NCBI GenBank assembly: GCA_008711295.1
Contig: VUYV01000397.1
Span: 346,229-410,228 of the forward strand
DNA: 64,000 nucleotides
From: Anarhynchus alexandrinus
Taxonomy: Eukaryota > Chordata > Aves > Charadriiformes > Charadriidae
Direction: 5' to 3'
Each line of letters opens with the position of its first letter. Positions within the stretch are counted from its first letter, which is position 1. The notes under the pieces were generated by a model. That model saw only the letters and a list, made by a program, of their open reading frames with translations, was not told the DNA's origin and ran no database searches. The position numbers and the translations under genes are program-made. This document shows positions 26,832-39,700 of this stretch, one piece after another.

Positions 26832-29800
26832 CTAAAGAAACATGGAAGAAAATAGAGGATTACAGCCTGAAAGACAGTTTTCCACTGATATTCCATATGA
26901 AAATACTACCTGCACAAGCACAATGACATACGAAGTCCTTATTTAATGTTCATCATCCCACTACCAAAACCAATAAAAAAGTTGATGAAACTCTGGTCAA
27001 AAATCCAGCTTCTGGGAAAAAAAAAATACAGGAGAAAAAAACCAAAACTATTCCAAAACATGGTTAGGAAACAGGATGCTCAAACCTGTGCCCTATGCCC
27101 TCCTTACATACTGCCATTTTAATTTCCGATTAATTTTTCTGCCAATTTAGCTCCCTAAACGAGGTTGCCACAAGAAGCAGGAGCACTGCTGCCAGCACAC
27201 GAAAAGCCACCTGGAGCAGGCAGTGGAGGGTAAGAGAGGACTCTGCCTTTCACTGGTACCTCGCTGGCCCATTGACTTTGCTAAGATGTTGGACCGCACC
27301 CTGAGATAACAGGAACAATTAACTTTCTTCATCCCCCAAAATGATGACTCACACAAAACCATAACTACTCCAACCAATGCTGGCAGCTCAGTGCCTTTGT
27401 AACGCAGATTTCTGCCGTAGATAACAGTTCTTCACCCTATTAGCGAACCTGTGCTGTACCCAGATTAAGTCAGTGGGCAAAAATCTCAATTACAGACATC
27501 TACGCTAGTTCAAGTAGGCCGACTTCTACATCACCATCCTCACTTTCACGGTTTGGTGGCAGCTGTTGCAGAGCTAATCTTTCATTTGACATGGGGGAAA
27601 AAAAACCTGCGTGCCTCTCCCCGGCTCTCCCACACCACAGGAGTGGTGGCAATATTCGCAGGGGGATTGCCATGGGGTCTACGTGAACACAAGACACGCG
27701 TACTCAGGATGCAACGTGCCCAACAAAGCCACTGCTGGCATGAAGTATTTGGCAACAACATGCAAGGCGCTCAGCAGAAACGCACACGGCAACCGATAGG
27801 CTCCTCGGTGCTTTTGGTTGCATTTCCCAAATACCACACGATGTCTGAACAATCAAAAGTATGTGCATATTGACGCTGGGACAGCCTTCACATGGCTACA
27901 AAAAATTCAGTGAAGTGTTAGATTATTGTTTTGTAATAAACATGGTTTGTCTAAAAAGGAGAGAGGCAGATCATGAAAACATTCCTTTGTCCCTCTACGC
28001 TTTGAGTAGGCAGGCAGCCTGCTCTGTGGAGTTAAACGGAGCCAGCCTTATGTGTTGTTAAAAATTAAGGGGGAGGTTAGGTTTTAATCCTTGCACACAT
28101 AAAGAGTGGTCAAATATCTTCCTGGCTTGCAGACCAGTGGGTTTCAACGTTATGGGCTGGGTTTTTTTTTCTTTTTATACTTGCAGACTGCTCTTACAGA
28201 TGAACTTAACACAGGAGAGGAGACAGATGCCTCCTACCTAATTACACCCACCACAAGGCTCGTTTGGCTTAGCGGTCTCAGAGCCTACAGAGCACTGCCT
28301 GAGCAGCACAGCTTGAGACCACCGCAGAGACACCTCCAGCCTCCCAACTGAGGACACGCGACGAGAAACCGTGAGAAGGATGATCTTGACCTTAAAAGCA
28401 TGCATACACTGCCCCGTGCCCGACCTACCAGTTTTAGGTGACAGATTAGCAGGAAGCTTCTTTCTCAGACCGTTTCATGCACATCCTTTCACTGAACTTC
28501 CCAGTTTGCGCGGCCACACAGCCAAGGAGAAAAACTTTTAGGAAACAAACTTTAAAACCACCACAACAGCAAAAATCAGCAGAGATAGTTGCCCAGGTTA
28601 CACCTCTACCTGCTAATCTGAAGAGAAACCAGAGCTCAGGGTCATCAATATCCCCTTGATCCTGTCTACCTTATAACTTAACCATATGGTAAGATTTTCC
28701 TACTGCCATTTAGAAGCACACGAGCAACTGAAGTTGCCCAGAATCAGTTGTACTCCTCACGAGGCTATTTATTAGACAACCGCTCTTAAAATTAGCACTG
28801 CATTAACACATTGATCCCGTTCCGAATAAATGGCCACTGGAAGGGACAGACCCTGCAGTTACTCAAAAGGAAAAAGATGTGAGCGGTGACAGCCAAGGCA
28901 GTGAAGGGAGCAGCCCCGTGGCAGAGAGGCTTCGGCAGCCAACCCTCCAGCTGAAGCCAGCCGGTTCCCGAAGGCAAGGCAGGCAGGCAGGCCACCCAAC
29001 TCCAGACTAAATGAGGAGCTCCTGGGTACTTCTACTAGCTTTGGTTACCAGCCAGGAGAGACCAAAGTCACGTCAAACAGAAACTGCAGATGCCAAAGTC
29101 CTTCCTCACTGGTGCTAACAGGAAAAGTGAACTCAACAGGGCTTGGCCTCGCGTCTTGCTGATGACACATTCCTAAAAATATTTACCACTAGACCAGTCC
29201 CCAGCCAGTATATATTGAGATTTTGAAGGTCTAACAAGAGCCTAGGCAGAAAACACAATGTGCAGAAACAAGCCACACTTCCCTAGAAAAGCAGTGCCCT
29301 GCCCGCTGCATGGCAGCTGTGAACATCTCCCATGCCACATCCAGTGCCCTCCCAGTGCACACTGCTTATTGCCATTACAATTATTAAAAATCCCCAAGTA
29401 GCCTGGCCTGTTCCAGCTGCCTCAACAACCAGAAATGTGAGTATTAACCAAGCCAAGCACTATTTCCAGTTTCACCACCAATTATAGTTTCATACCGTGC
29501 TTTATGCAAGCTGACTACATATGATGTTTTTTAAAAAACCCCGTTACACTGTGATTTAGCAAGCATTTCAGTTAAAAGGGCTGACTAAATGAGAGGCGGA
29601 GGAAAATGAACGAGTGAAGCCTGAGACAGGCTGCAAGCACCAGGAAGAATGAGAAGCTCTACGAGCAGAGCAGAGAAAGCATTCAACAGCTCCGAGAGGC
29701 TCCCACCCCAGGCGAGCCACAACAAGGTCTCATTTACCTCCTCACCAATACAAAACCAAAATGCAATGTTACCACAATATTAACGGTTCTAAGAAAAAAA

Positions 29801-30559
29801 AAAAAATCTTCCTTGCATCCACCCACCCTGAAGTTCTTTATGTTGAGGGCTTATCCTGATAATTTCCTATCAACACGGACCAGACAAAGCTAAATCAGCT
29901 CCCCAAGGCAGTGACAGAATGAGCGTTGCTCTCGGCCCCGAGTGAGTCAGAAGGAGCAGCTAGGAACAAAACTTACAAAATCTAGGTAGCTATGTACTTT
30001 TTTTGCCTTTTCAAAATAGCATCGAATTCGCAATGAATTTTAGCTTCTACTTGGATGGAATAAACTTATTTTTCAGAAGAAAGTGTTTTTCAGCTAACAG
30101 AAAATATGGAAAGGCAGCTTACACCTGAGGATACGCCTGGGCAAGACACCAAGGGCTTTCAAAGGAGCTCCTCTGAGTACTTTGTGTTTTGGTCAGTGAT
30201 AGAGTCACTACGACATTCCCTCCCTTCACCTATGCAGAAGGCTGGTCTGAAGTTTTTCAGCACAGCTCCCCAGTGTGAGCAGAGTGATCCCTGCTTCCGG
30301 GAGGATGGGATGCCCACCACCTGCGCATGGTGGGAACCTGCGGGTAGCAGCAAGGAAGCGCTCTTGGCAGGAGCTCTCAAATCAGGTTGCTTCAGTCCAC
30401 TAGAAGCAAACTTTCCTCTTTTATGTTTTTCGCTAGGCAACAGCAACCACCCGTTAACATCACTACACCGGGGAGGCACCAAGGGATGCGTCAGGAATCC
30501 AACAATTCCAACGAAGAGGGACGAAGACTACGAGTGCCTGAAACCCGGACCCTTCACTC
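26832..30559 (-). other. FARP2: FARP2 intron 1 (approximate)
   Basis: Sequence between the start-codon exon and the CpG island. No known repeat family or coding exon is recognised. A 13-base A run occurs at 29796-29808. The upstream limit depends on the unplaced exon 1. Confidence 0.55.
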
Positions 30560-31175
30560 CTGTTACCAACCTCGTCGGGACCGGGGAAGGGGTCCACGGC
30601 TCTCTCCCGCAGAGGCGGAGACCACACGCTTGGCCTGCGGAAGATGATGGATGCTCAGGGAGGACGGGGAAGGACGGAAGCCAGAGAGGAGCTTCTTGCA
30701 CCGGGAACCAGCGGGCCGGCGCAGCACGGACCCCCGGCAGCCCCGGCGAGCTGTGGGGGGGCGCTCACAGGAGACGGCCGCCGAAGGGAGAGGAAAGGGA
30801 AGGGGTGCAGGTGCTGGAGCACTCCTCGCCTGAGGAGAGAGTGGCGGAGCCGCCCAGGCCAGGCCCCCGGCGACGCGCTGGGGAAGGCGCTCTCGAGCCC
30901 CCCCCCTCCCGAGCGCGGACCGCAGACCCTCTGACGGCGAGGGCAGGGCCGGGCCAGGCCCACTCGCCAAAGCCTCCGCCCGGGGCCGCAGCGCACGACA
31001 GCGGCCGCGGGCGGCGGAAGCGCCCGACGCGCGGCCGGGCCGGGCCGGGCCGCGCCACCGCTGACCGGCAGCCCTGCTACAGGGCCCGCCCGGCAGCCAG
31101 GGGCCCACTCAGCTCCCGCCCCGTACGCCCGCCGCCCCTCGNGAGGCGGCGGGGGCGGGGGCGGTGGGTGATGGA
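30560..31175 (-). promoter_or_regulatory. FARP2: CpG island: probable FARP2 promoter and noncoding exon 1
   Basis: About 600 bases of very high GC with dense CpG, including tandem GGGCC units near 31035-31055 and one unresolved base at 31142. It lies about 4 kb upstream of the FARP2 start-codon exon, matching a TATA-less promoter with a noncoding first exon. A possible donor GTGAGC at 30768-30763 is imperfect, so I do not fix the exon end. Confidence 0.6.
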
Positions 31176-31429
31176 TCAGGCACCGAACTGCAGACGTTTT
31201 GCCTTGAATAAAGAACATCGCGGGTCTCCGCTTAGTTAACACTATTTTCACAGACACACACATTTTAGCAAGCCCATCCCCCGTAACACAGACAAGAACC
31301 AAACGCTGCAGGAAATTGTCCTGTTTTGAGCAACACAGGACTGATTTCTCTTCCAATGATTGGAAAAAGTGCACTTTTAGAAAGACTCCAGTGTCTGAAT
31401 TTGTGAAAATATTGACTTTATAGCCAGCG

Positions 31430-31918
31430 ATGGTGTGTGGGATTGAAGGTCTCGGTGTTTTCGAGCTCGCCAGGTGTGGGGATGAGGACGAGTTGACCCA
31501 AGCTGCCCAACGGGGTTATTTCATACCATGAACAGCACATTCCATAGAAATTAGAAAGTTTGTTGAGGAGTTCTCTCTCTCCTGTGATGGTGATGGTCCA
31601 AAGAACTCCTTGCCCCGGTGCCAGAGCCCTGAGCCCTTCCCTTCCTCCCAAAGCTGCAGCGCTTGCAGTGTCCCACAGTGGCTGTCAGTGCTGGGAGTGC
31701 ACAGCTTCTATGGATAGAATGGGCTGAGGATAATCCTTGTGTATTTTATATTGGCATCGGAATCAATACTAATTCTTTGCTGTTGTTAATGTTAATTATC
31801 TAGTTTTATCCTATAAAATCTATTTATATTTCAACCCTTGGTTTCCTTGTTTTTCCCTGATTTCACCTTCCCGGGTGGGAAGGGGTCATTGGGTGAGAGA
31901 ATAATTATCTAAATGACA
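31430..31918 (+). mobile_element. Degraded ERVL-like LTR
   Basis: It contains GGTTATTTCATACCATGAAC, similar to the ATTCCATACCATATG box of avian ERVL LTRs, then CTATAAAATCTATTTATATT with TTCAACCC and a terminal AAATGACA, in the order expected of such an LTR. I found no clear target duplication. It lies just upstream of the FARP2 CpG island on the opposite strand to FARP2. Confidence 0.55.
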
Positions 31919-32971
31919 ATAAGTTGTTGTGAGTTTCTCAAACCATAAGAGAAATTGAGTGGGGGATGAAGAGACCTTTGCACCTGCTGGATTCGCAGCC
32001 TGCTCCAAAGCAACTGCCGAGGCTGAGCAACACAAGGAAGAGCCCTGCCTAAAAGTGACTGCCTTCCACAAACCCCCCCGGTCACCCCGAGAGCCCACGT
32101 TTCACTGGAGTCTGCTCTTCAACACGAGAAGCAACGGAACTGAGAGAAATACCTGGCTTTCTCCAGGGAAGGATGGATGGCCAATAGCACAAGAAATGCA
32201 AAGAGCCATCTTGTTTCTGCGAACTTGACCTTTTCACGATTTGAAAAACAAAATATTAGCATAACCTATGAGTTTTATATTAACAAAACACATAAATCAC
32301 ACCAAACAGCCCTTTCAACCTGGAGCTGCTTCACCCACAGAAAGAAGCAACTTGCAAATTTAATGAGTAATTCCTGACTAGCAACATTCTCATCTCTTCA
32401 ATAGAAAAAAAAAAAAGGCGTTTTAAAAATACATCCCATTATTTCTTCTCTTTACAGAGCAAAATGGAGCTGGAGAATCTCACGCATGCAAAAAAATTAG
32501 GAAAGTTGCAAAAGTATATGCAGCATTTTAGATGACTCCATTTGTAAAAACATTTGTGATTACAATAAACTAAAGTGCTTTCTTTACTGAAAAGGGTGTT
32601 TCAGTACCCTGTTTTGCCTACCATTTGCATTGCGCTTCCACAGGCAGTGAAAATAGAGTAATCGATTTTATTTGCAGAGTAAGTGCTAATACAGTTTCAC
32701 ATCCTTTAAAGTGCAGACCCTTCAGAGTAATCTTCATTTCAATCACTTAATTTAACATCTAAAAAGAGCCCAAAGTTTTTCTTGTGCACAAAACCAGCTG
32801 TTGCTGAGCTGGAGAACAAATCTGATGTGATCACTTTAAAAGCAACATATGATCATGGTTAGGGAGAGGAAGCGATAATTACAGACATAGTAAAGTCTTC
32901 AGAAGCACCAACACCCTGCTGTTTGTGCTTCACTGTAGATTGCTAACTTTTATTGCTCACACAAAACACAT
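31919..32971. other. Intergenic stretch
   Basis: AT-rich sequence between the LTR and the CR1 copy. No coding or RNA gene is recognised. Confidence 0.6.
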
Positions 32972-33718
32972 GTCCCATGTGGGCCGGGGCAATCCCAAGC
33001 ACAAATCCAGTCTGGGTGGAGAATGGATGGAGAGCAGCCCTGAGGCTAAGGACTTGGGGGTGTTGGTGGATGAAAAGCTCAACATGAGCCGGCAATGTGC
33101 GCTGGCAGCCCAGAAAGCCACCGGCATCCCAGGCTGCATCCCCAGCAGCATGGCCAGCAGGGCGAGGGAGGAGATTCTGCCTCTCTGCTCTCACGAGACC
33201 ACACCTGGAATATTGTGTCCAGCTCTGGAGCCCTCAACATCAGAAGGACATGGACCTGTTGGAGCAGACAAAGAGGAGGCCACGAAGATGCTGCGAGGGC
33301 TGGAGCACCTCTGCTGTGAGGACAGGCTGAGAGAGTTGGGGCTGTTCAGCCTGGAGAAGAGAAGGCTCCGGGGAGACCTCATAGCAGCCTTCCAGTATCT
33401 GAAGGGCACCTACAAGAAAGCTGGAGAGGGACTTTTTACAAGGGCATGTAGTGATAGGAAAAGGGGGAATGGCTTCAAACTGAAAGTGGGGAGGTTTAGA
33501 TCAGATATGAGGAAGAAATTCTTTCCTGTGGTGAGCCCCTGGCCCAGGTTGCCCAGAGAAGCTGTGGCTGCCCCATCCCTGGAGGTGTTCAAGGCCAGGT
33601 TGGATGGGGCTTGGAGCAACCTGGGCTGGTGGGAGGTGTCCCTGCTCATGGCAGGGGGGTTGGAACTAGATGGTCTTTAAGGTCCCTTCCAACTCTAACC
33701 ATTCTGTGATTCTATGAT
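32972..33718 (+). mobile_element. CR1 LINE 3' fragment, about 750 bp
   Basis: Sense-strand CR1 ending CCATTCTGTGATTCTATGAT, the family tail. It includes the C-terminal polymerase block (KDLGVLVDEKLNMSRQCAL at about 33050-33105) and the 3' UTR. An open frame of 251 codons crosses it, but the second half of the polymerase block is in another frame, so it is not functional. It is opposite in orientation to the two genes. Confidence 0.92.
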
Positions 33719-36700
33719 TTACTGCGCTGAAACAATCCAGTAATGAAAAGGCACCGAAGATTCTGCGTGTTTTAGCGACCCCATACCCTGTACCTCTGTT
33801 TCTACATGCAGTTCATTTCTCGCCTTTCCACCCACCACAGGCAAAAAAAAATTATTTTCCATTGCCACATGAGGAGTTTAGCAGGACGCACACGTATTCC
33901 TCTGAGACCAGTTTACTTGCCATGAACCTGAACCTTAAGAAATCTCTCCTTTTCATCCCTGCATTCCCAATTCTTCAGGGCAGAAAATACCACCCGTGCT
34001 GATGGTACCTGGCAGCTATTGCGGCTTCAATGCCAAAACCTTTCCAGAACAGGTTTTATCACATATATAAGCGAATGATAAAATACATACAAGTCACTAC
34101 AACAGGTGACTTGTCCCTGTTAGAGAAGTCACCACCCATTTTCACACTTCTACCCACCTGCTTAGGACCAGGCTATGAAGAAACATGGCACCACCTGCCA
34201 CCTTCAGTTCCTTCCACCACAAGCAGGGGAAGGGACAAGAAGGGACAAGACTCCACTTTTACAAGCCAGAAGACAAGGACGGCTCTGCGCTCTGCCCTCA
34301 CTGAACCATTGGGCAGGGACCAGCCCGTGAACAGCTGATGTGGTTCCTGCTCCCAGCCAAATGGGGTACAAATCAGAAGCGCCTTACCAAGCCAAACCTC
34401 TGTTCTACACGTGGTCATTTACAAAAATGCTCAGCAACTGGGACATACAAAACAAGCTCAAGACATGGCGTTTGGTGCATCCGAAGTCTCACAGAGGGAA
34501 CAGATGGTTATCAAACCCACTACATGCACTCGGCAATACATTCTTCACAGCCATCCACAAAGACCTCTGAGTTTCCTTAACTCCCATGATGGCAAACTTT
34601 CTGGCCATCCAGAATCTGTATGTTTGAATCCTTTACAGCAGGAGGAAGTTTAGAGAACAAAGCTGGAAGAAGAACAATGTAATTACATATGAAAGTCAGC
34701 TGCAGCTATTGGAAGGATGCAGCGTCAGGACAAAGTACAATTTTATCCTTGTGAGATAAAAACTGATGATGAGGTGTAACTCATTTACTCAACTAATATT
34801 ACAGATAATCTACACCATAGCCTCCTCTTGCCCTGAGTGGGACAATTAGGATTCCCCTTTTACGACACTATGATATCATGGCTTTCTTTAATCACCCTCT
34901 GGATGAGGGTGGAGGAAGTCCTTCAAAGCAGACTTCTCATCCAACCAGCTGGAAAAGCTCCTTCCTGTTCAAATTCTCCATCGCGACAAAGAGAAGCCCT
35001 GCAGACTGAAAAATTGTACCTATTGCTAATTTTGTTAGCACACATTTTTCCAAATACATACTACAAAGTTCTGTTTCTTAGAGGTCTCCTATCTCAGAAG
35101 AGCAATACAAGCAATTCCAAAAACTTACATTATGGCTCCCCTTCTGTCTATAGCAAAGGATAGGTATAGCTGAGAATGGAAATACTTACAATCATTTAAG
35201 CCAGCGTTTTATAACTCCTACTTTGGTTCAAGCTACTGCAGCGCTTTGTACTACACGTCTCCCATCAATTACTACGTGGGGATATTCAACACTTTGCTGT
35301 ACACATTGTTACCCTAAGAGTAAGCATAGTGTCGGCTAGGATGAGCTGCAAGGGCTGATAGCTGTCTCCACAGGACCATCACTCCTCTTTCCCATCACCT
35401 TTGAGGACCTGGTGTCACATTACCAGCTGTAGAGCACCTCAGAGGTCCACCAAGTGAAAAATTCTCATTTCCACAAATGTGTTCATATCTCAGGTTGACT
35501 GTCACAACATTTAGTGACTACGCTGTTCATATTCCTGGTCTGAATGTGTTTCATCCCGGAAGAGCTCAATCAAGCGCTTTACAGTTTGCAGTGGTCTGTG
35601 CAGCAGAACCTGGCTGGAGACTAGTTGCCTCGTCTCACTGACCCGTCCTCTGCATTGCCTTACACATTGTCTCAGACATCTCATTAGAGACTGGTCTACA
35701 TGAACTGGCAAATCATTCCTCTACCTGCCTCATCGGTCATAAACAAGTTCGCTACCGAACAGCTCAGAACTGCATCAGACCACTGCTCAAGTAGGGAAAC
35801 CAAGGCAATTTCAGCGATTATAGCCAGGTGGTGTTCTATACTCACAGCCCACGTGTACCCCGGATGGTAGGAAAACAAGAAAAAGAAGAGAGTGAAATCA
35901 TAGAACTTGATCGATACACTGACTATCATATGCAAAGGGCAAAAGACTCAAGCCAAAGCGAACAGGAATTGCTGGATCACCGGAGAGTTGATCCGCATGA
36001 TCAGCACAACGAACGAGTAACGCAGCCATATCTGTACAAATCACTTTCCAGAATTACTCTCTTCCACCAGGTTCACTTAGTGTTCAAATTGACCTGGAGG
36101 CACAGAAGCATTACTGTTCTGCAACAGTAAAGAAAGAAGATACTTCAAAAACTCCAGAATGCACTTTGTTCTACTGGCAGAGATATAACGTCAAAGGTAC
36201 TCATCATTAGCAGCATCTTGCTAAACCAATTACAGAAGCTAATTTCCAGGCTACAGAAATTTGTAGACTCTTTGAGTGGGGGCATCCACTTCCAATCTTA
36301 ACTACTTTGGGCTCCCCCACCCCAGTCACGCTGTAGCACTTCTCACAGGGGTGATCCTTTGGATTTTTCATGTCACTCCCCTTCGGGGCATTTTTCAGTC
36401 ATCCTTCTACACACTCTCTACCTAGCAATTACATTGCACTTTATAAAGTGCAAAGTCCACTAGCCTCAGACTATGACCTAGAATTAAACCTTCAATATTA
36501 ACCCATTCTTTAGAACAGGTGTGGGCACTTACATACAGGAAAAAATTCTGCTAGCCTACAAACAGAAAAAATTAGTGGGTGCAATCCTTTTTTGCAATCG
36601 CCTACTTTGACTTTCATAATCGTATCTGTATTTTAAGTTCGCTCTCATGGTGAAAGTGGCAATTACAACAAACAAATTAAGCACAGCATATGTTCATACC

Positions 36701-39700
36701 TGCGCGCGCACACACACACGCAGGCACTTGCTCTGCAGCTTCTTTCAGTCGGATCAGCGCGCTTGTCGAAACATGTCCTGCCTACCCAGGAGGTTCAGTC
36801 TCTGGCCACCAGCAGTTCCGAACCAACGCCACAAAAATCAGGAGCATTTGCGGGGTACGAGGTGCAAAGAAATATGGCTGCTGAGCCTCAACGCTGAAAC
36901 AAAAGTCCAGGCAAAACCTGCAGTAAAAACCAGACACAGTCCAATCGCATATTGCCCCCAGGTGGTAAATCCATCCTATTGCATAAATACCCCCGGAATT
37001 CCCCCTAAATTTGCTTTAAACCGAATGCTAATGTTTTTCGAGAGATGTTAGTTCTTTGCCTGTAACAACCTAAACATTAAGCAGATACTTTTCTACAGCC
37101 TTTTCTACAACTACACAATGTATTTCTCTTTTTTACCAAACAAAACCAGCATGGTGAGGTCAACCAAGCGTGCCTGAAACAGCAAGTCCTAACCTCCACC
37201 GCCCCAAACTGGGAGTGTCAGAAGGCTCCCCCCCTCTTTTTTTTTTTTTAATTAAAAAAACCCCAAACTCATTGAGGTTCATGTAATTTCCCTACGCATA
37301 AAATCAGGGCAGTGTTTGTTACCTCCAAGGAGCTGCAGGAGGTTTCAAACCAGTCACAACTTGTACAAAAGATCTACATCAGAAATTTCTGGAAGTGTTT
37401 GGGGGGGTGGGGGGGAACAAGACGCCACCAAACAGAAACCACCACTCCCCCAAAAATCTGAAATTCTAACAAGAAAAAAAAAAAATCACCTCTTTTTCAC
37501 ATACTGATAAACTTTAGTCGACACAATTACACAAAAGCCCAGTTAAGAAGGGTGTACGTTTCAAAAAAAGTATCCTAAATATAAAGGAGGAAAAGTCTTA
37601 TTTCATAGACAGGATACTTCAGAACAAAAAGAAAAATTAAGGATCTACAAACACTAATCACAGATAAACGTGGCAATTAATTTGCTGCCAGATAAACCTG
37701 GTTTGAGCTTTTCAGCAATACTAACCATGCTACTTTTAAGTTAGTTTCAAAAAATGAGGCGACCAGATGGTAGACTTCCAGCAAAACCAGTCAGATTCCC
37801 CACTCTGCCCCCAAAACCAAACAAATTCTTCCGGCTGTTTGTAAAGGGAAAGAGAGCATGGAACTCCCCACCGGTGCCGAGAGGCAGAAACCAGGCATGG
37901 CCTGGGGCTGCCCGCACCAGTTAGACATGCACAACTCCAGTTTTGTGCTTCGAAGTAGATAAAGTAGGCAGCCCAAGACTATTTGCTGAGCATGGGAGGA
38001 TGATTAAACCCAATTTTCTTGCTCTGGGTACAAACTTCCCGAAGAGAGTGCTCATCAGCAAGTTGCTGTTTCGCTGCCAAGGAAAGGGAGAGTCAAACCG
38101 CATGTTCTCTTTGGGGGATAAAGCTCAGAACTTGGAGCAAGTACCAGTGCAGGACTGGGTTCACCTAGGCATTAGGCTCTCCCTTATGGAAAAGCTTCTT
38201 AAAATGAATCAAAAACATTAAAACAATGGGAGCATTGCAAGTTACGAGGCACAGGAGCAGGCATGCTCTGAACAAAGCATTTTCCTGTCAGTGCCTTTCC
38301 CCTTTTTAAATAAATATGCTGTTGAAGCAGCAGAGTATGTGTTTAAATGAGCGTTTTGCATTAGCTCTCAGGGTGTGTTTATTTACTCATTCTGTAGAAT
38401 ACGCTGAGTTATCTTCACATAACTTGGGAGCTCCTCTGTGTCCTATGTGGGACTTTTCCCATGAATTTTTGGCTCCTGCTTATAAAAATGAGGTGATTCC
38501 TTCTCTTTGCCCCACCAGCCTCCGTTTGTTTCTCGATAAAAACCCAGAGGAGAGCCAGCCTGAGGCACTGTAAGCACGAGACCTCAACACAGTGAAACTG
38601 CTAATGGCGGGCATGTCTTATAACTCAAATACCTCTGACCTTTTGCTATACCTTCCTTTATGTGACTTAGGCGGTTGTATCTGGCAACTTGGACCCCTCT
38701 TGGAAGGCAGCCGTACCTTCGATCCGACGCACCAAGCACCACTTACATCACCACAGAACATAGATGCAAAGCTGAGAGTCCAAGGAGGGCTGAGACTAGA
38801 GCATAAAGAATTAGCTGCATCAGTCTTACAAACCCATTTATCCCGGGTTTCAAAGAAAGGGAGCAGGAGTACGCCCCGGGCTCAGCAGAATGAGGAGCTC
38901 TCCTCCTTTTCCTATCAAGGAGCTCAGTCTTTCCCACAGCAATCAAAGCACGGCACTTCTTGCTTTGTGGGACCTGTTTCTTACAGCCCAACAGGCTGTC
39001 TGCAGGGTCGCCTCTGCTCTAGCCAGAGGTAGTTTCCGAAAAGCATGTTGTTCTCTGTCTGAGCTAGCTGGCCACCACCTCTCTCTTGCTAGACTTACAG
39101 GCTCTCAGTCCTGGGGGTGGCAGCAAGCTTCATTTGTCTACTGCATTTCAAGCACCGAAACTAAACTTGCAAACGTACAGCTGCATCAGAAGATCTTGCC
39201 TTGGGAAACACTGCAGAAACTCCCCATCACACCTGAAACTTCGACACACCCTTCTGTGGCTATAAACCAGACCTGGGCAACCCTCTCATGTCTGGGCTGT
39301 GCCAGCAACAAAGCCGGCCATCAAACCTCTCCTTAGACAAACTTCTTTCTCCTCCTCGTATGCCCTTCATTCCCAGTTTCTGGACTTGACCCAGAATTAA
39401 CACCAAATCTGACTTCACTGCACACGGTTACTGTGACAGCAGGCTGATTTCAGCATCATTCCAATCTTCATAGAATAGGACACAGAAGCAGGTAACAGCA
39501 CCTCCTCTTTTTTGGAGGCCGAAGAGATTCTTTAGCGTGCTGTGCTCCGTACCAGTCTGCCTGGCCAGCAGGGTAACACACAGAAGCAGCTAGTCCAGTA
39601 GGACATGGCTAGAATCCCGACAGCTGCTCTAGCACCAGGAAGACACTTGCCCGGCTGGTAAACCAGACCGCATTCCCAGCCTTTTGCCTTCTGGGCTGTG

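Noticed and set aside
30106..31239. Open frame of 377 codons on the plus strand
   Set aside because: It runs through the GC-rich CpG island, where stops are rare, contains an unresolved base, is rich in Pro, Arg and Gly without domain structure, and lies antisense to the FARP2 promoter. Several other frames in the same island are equally open.
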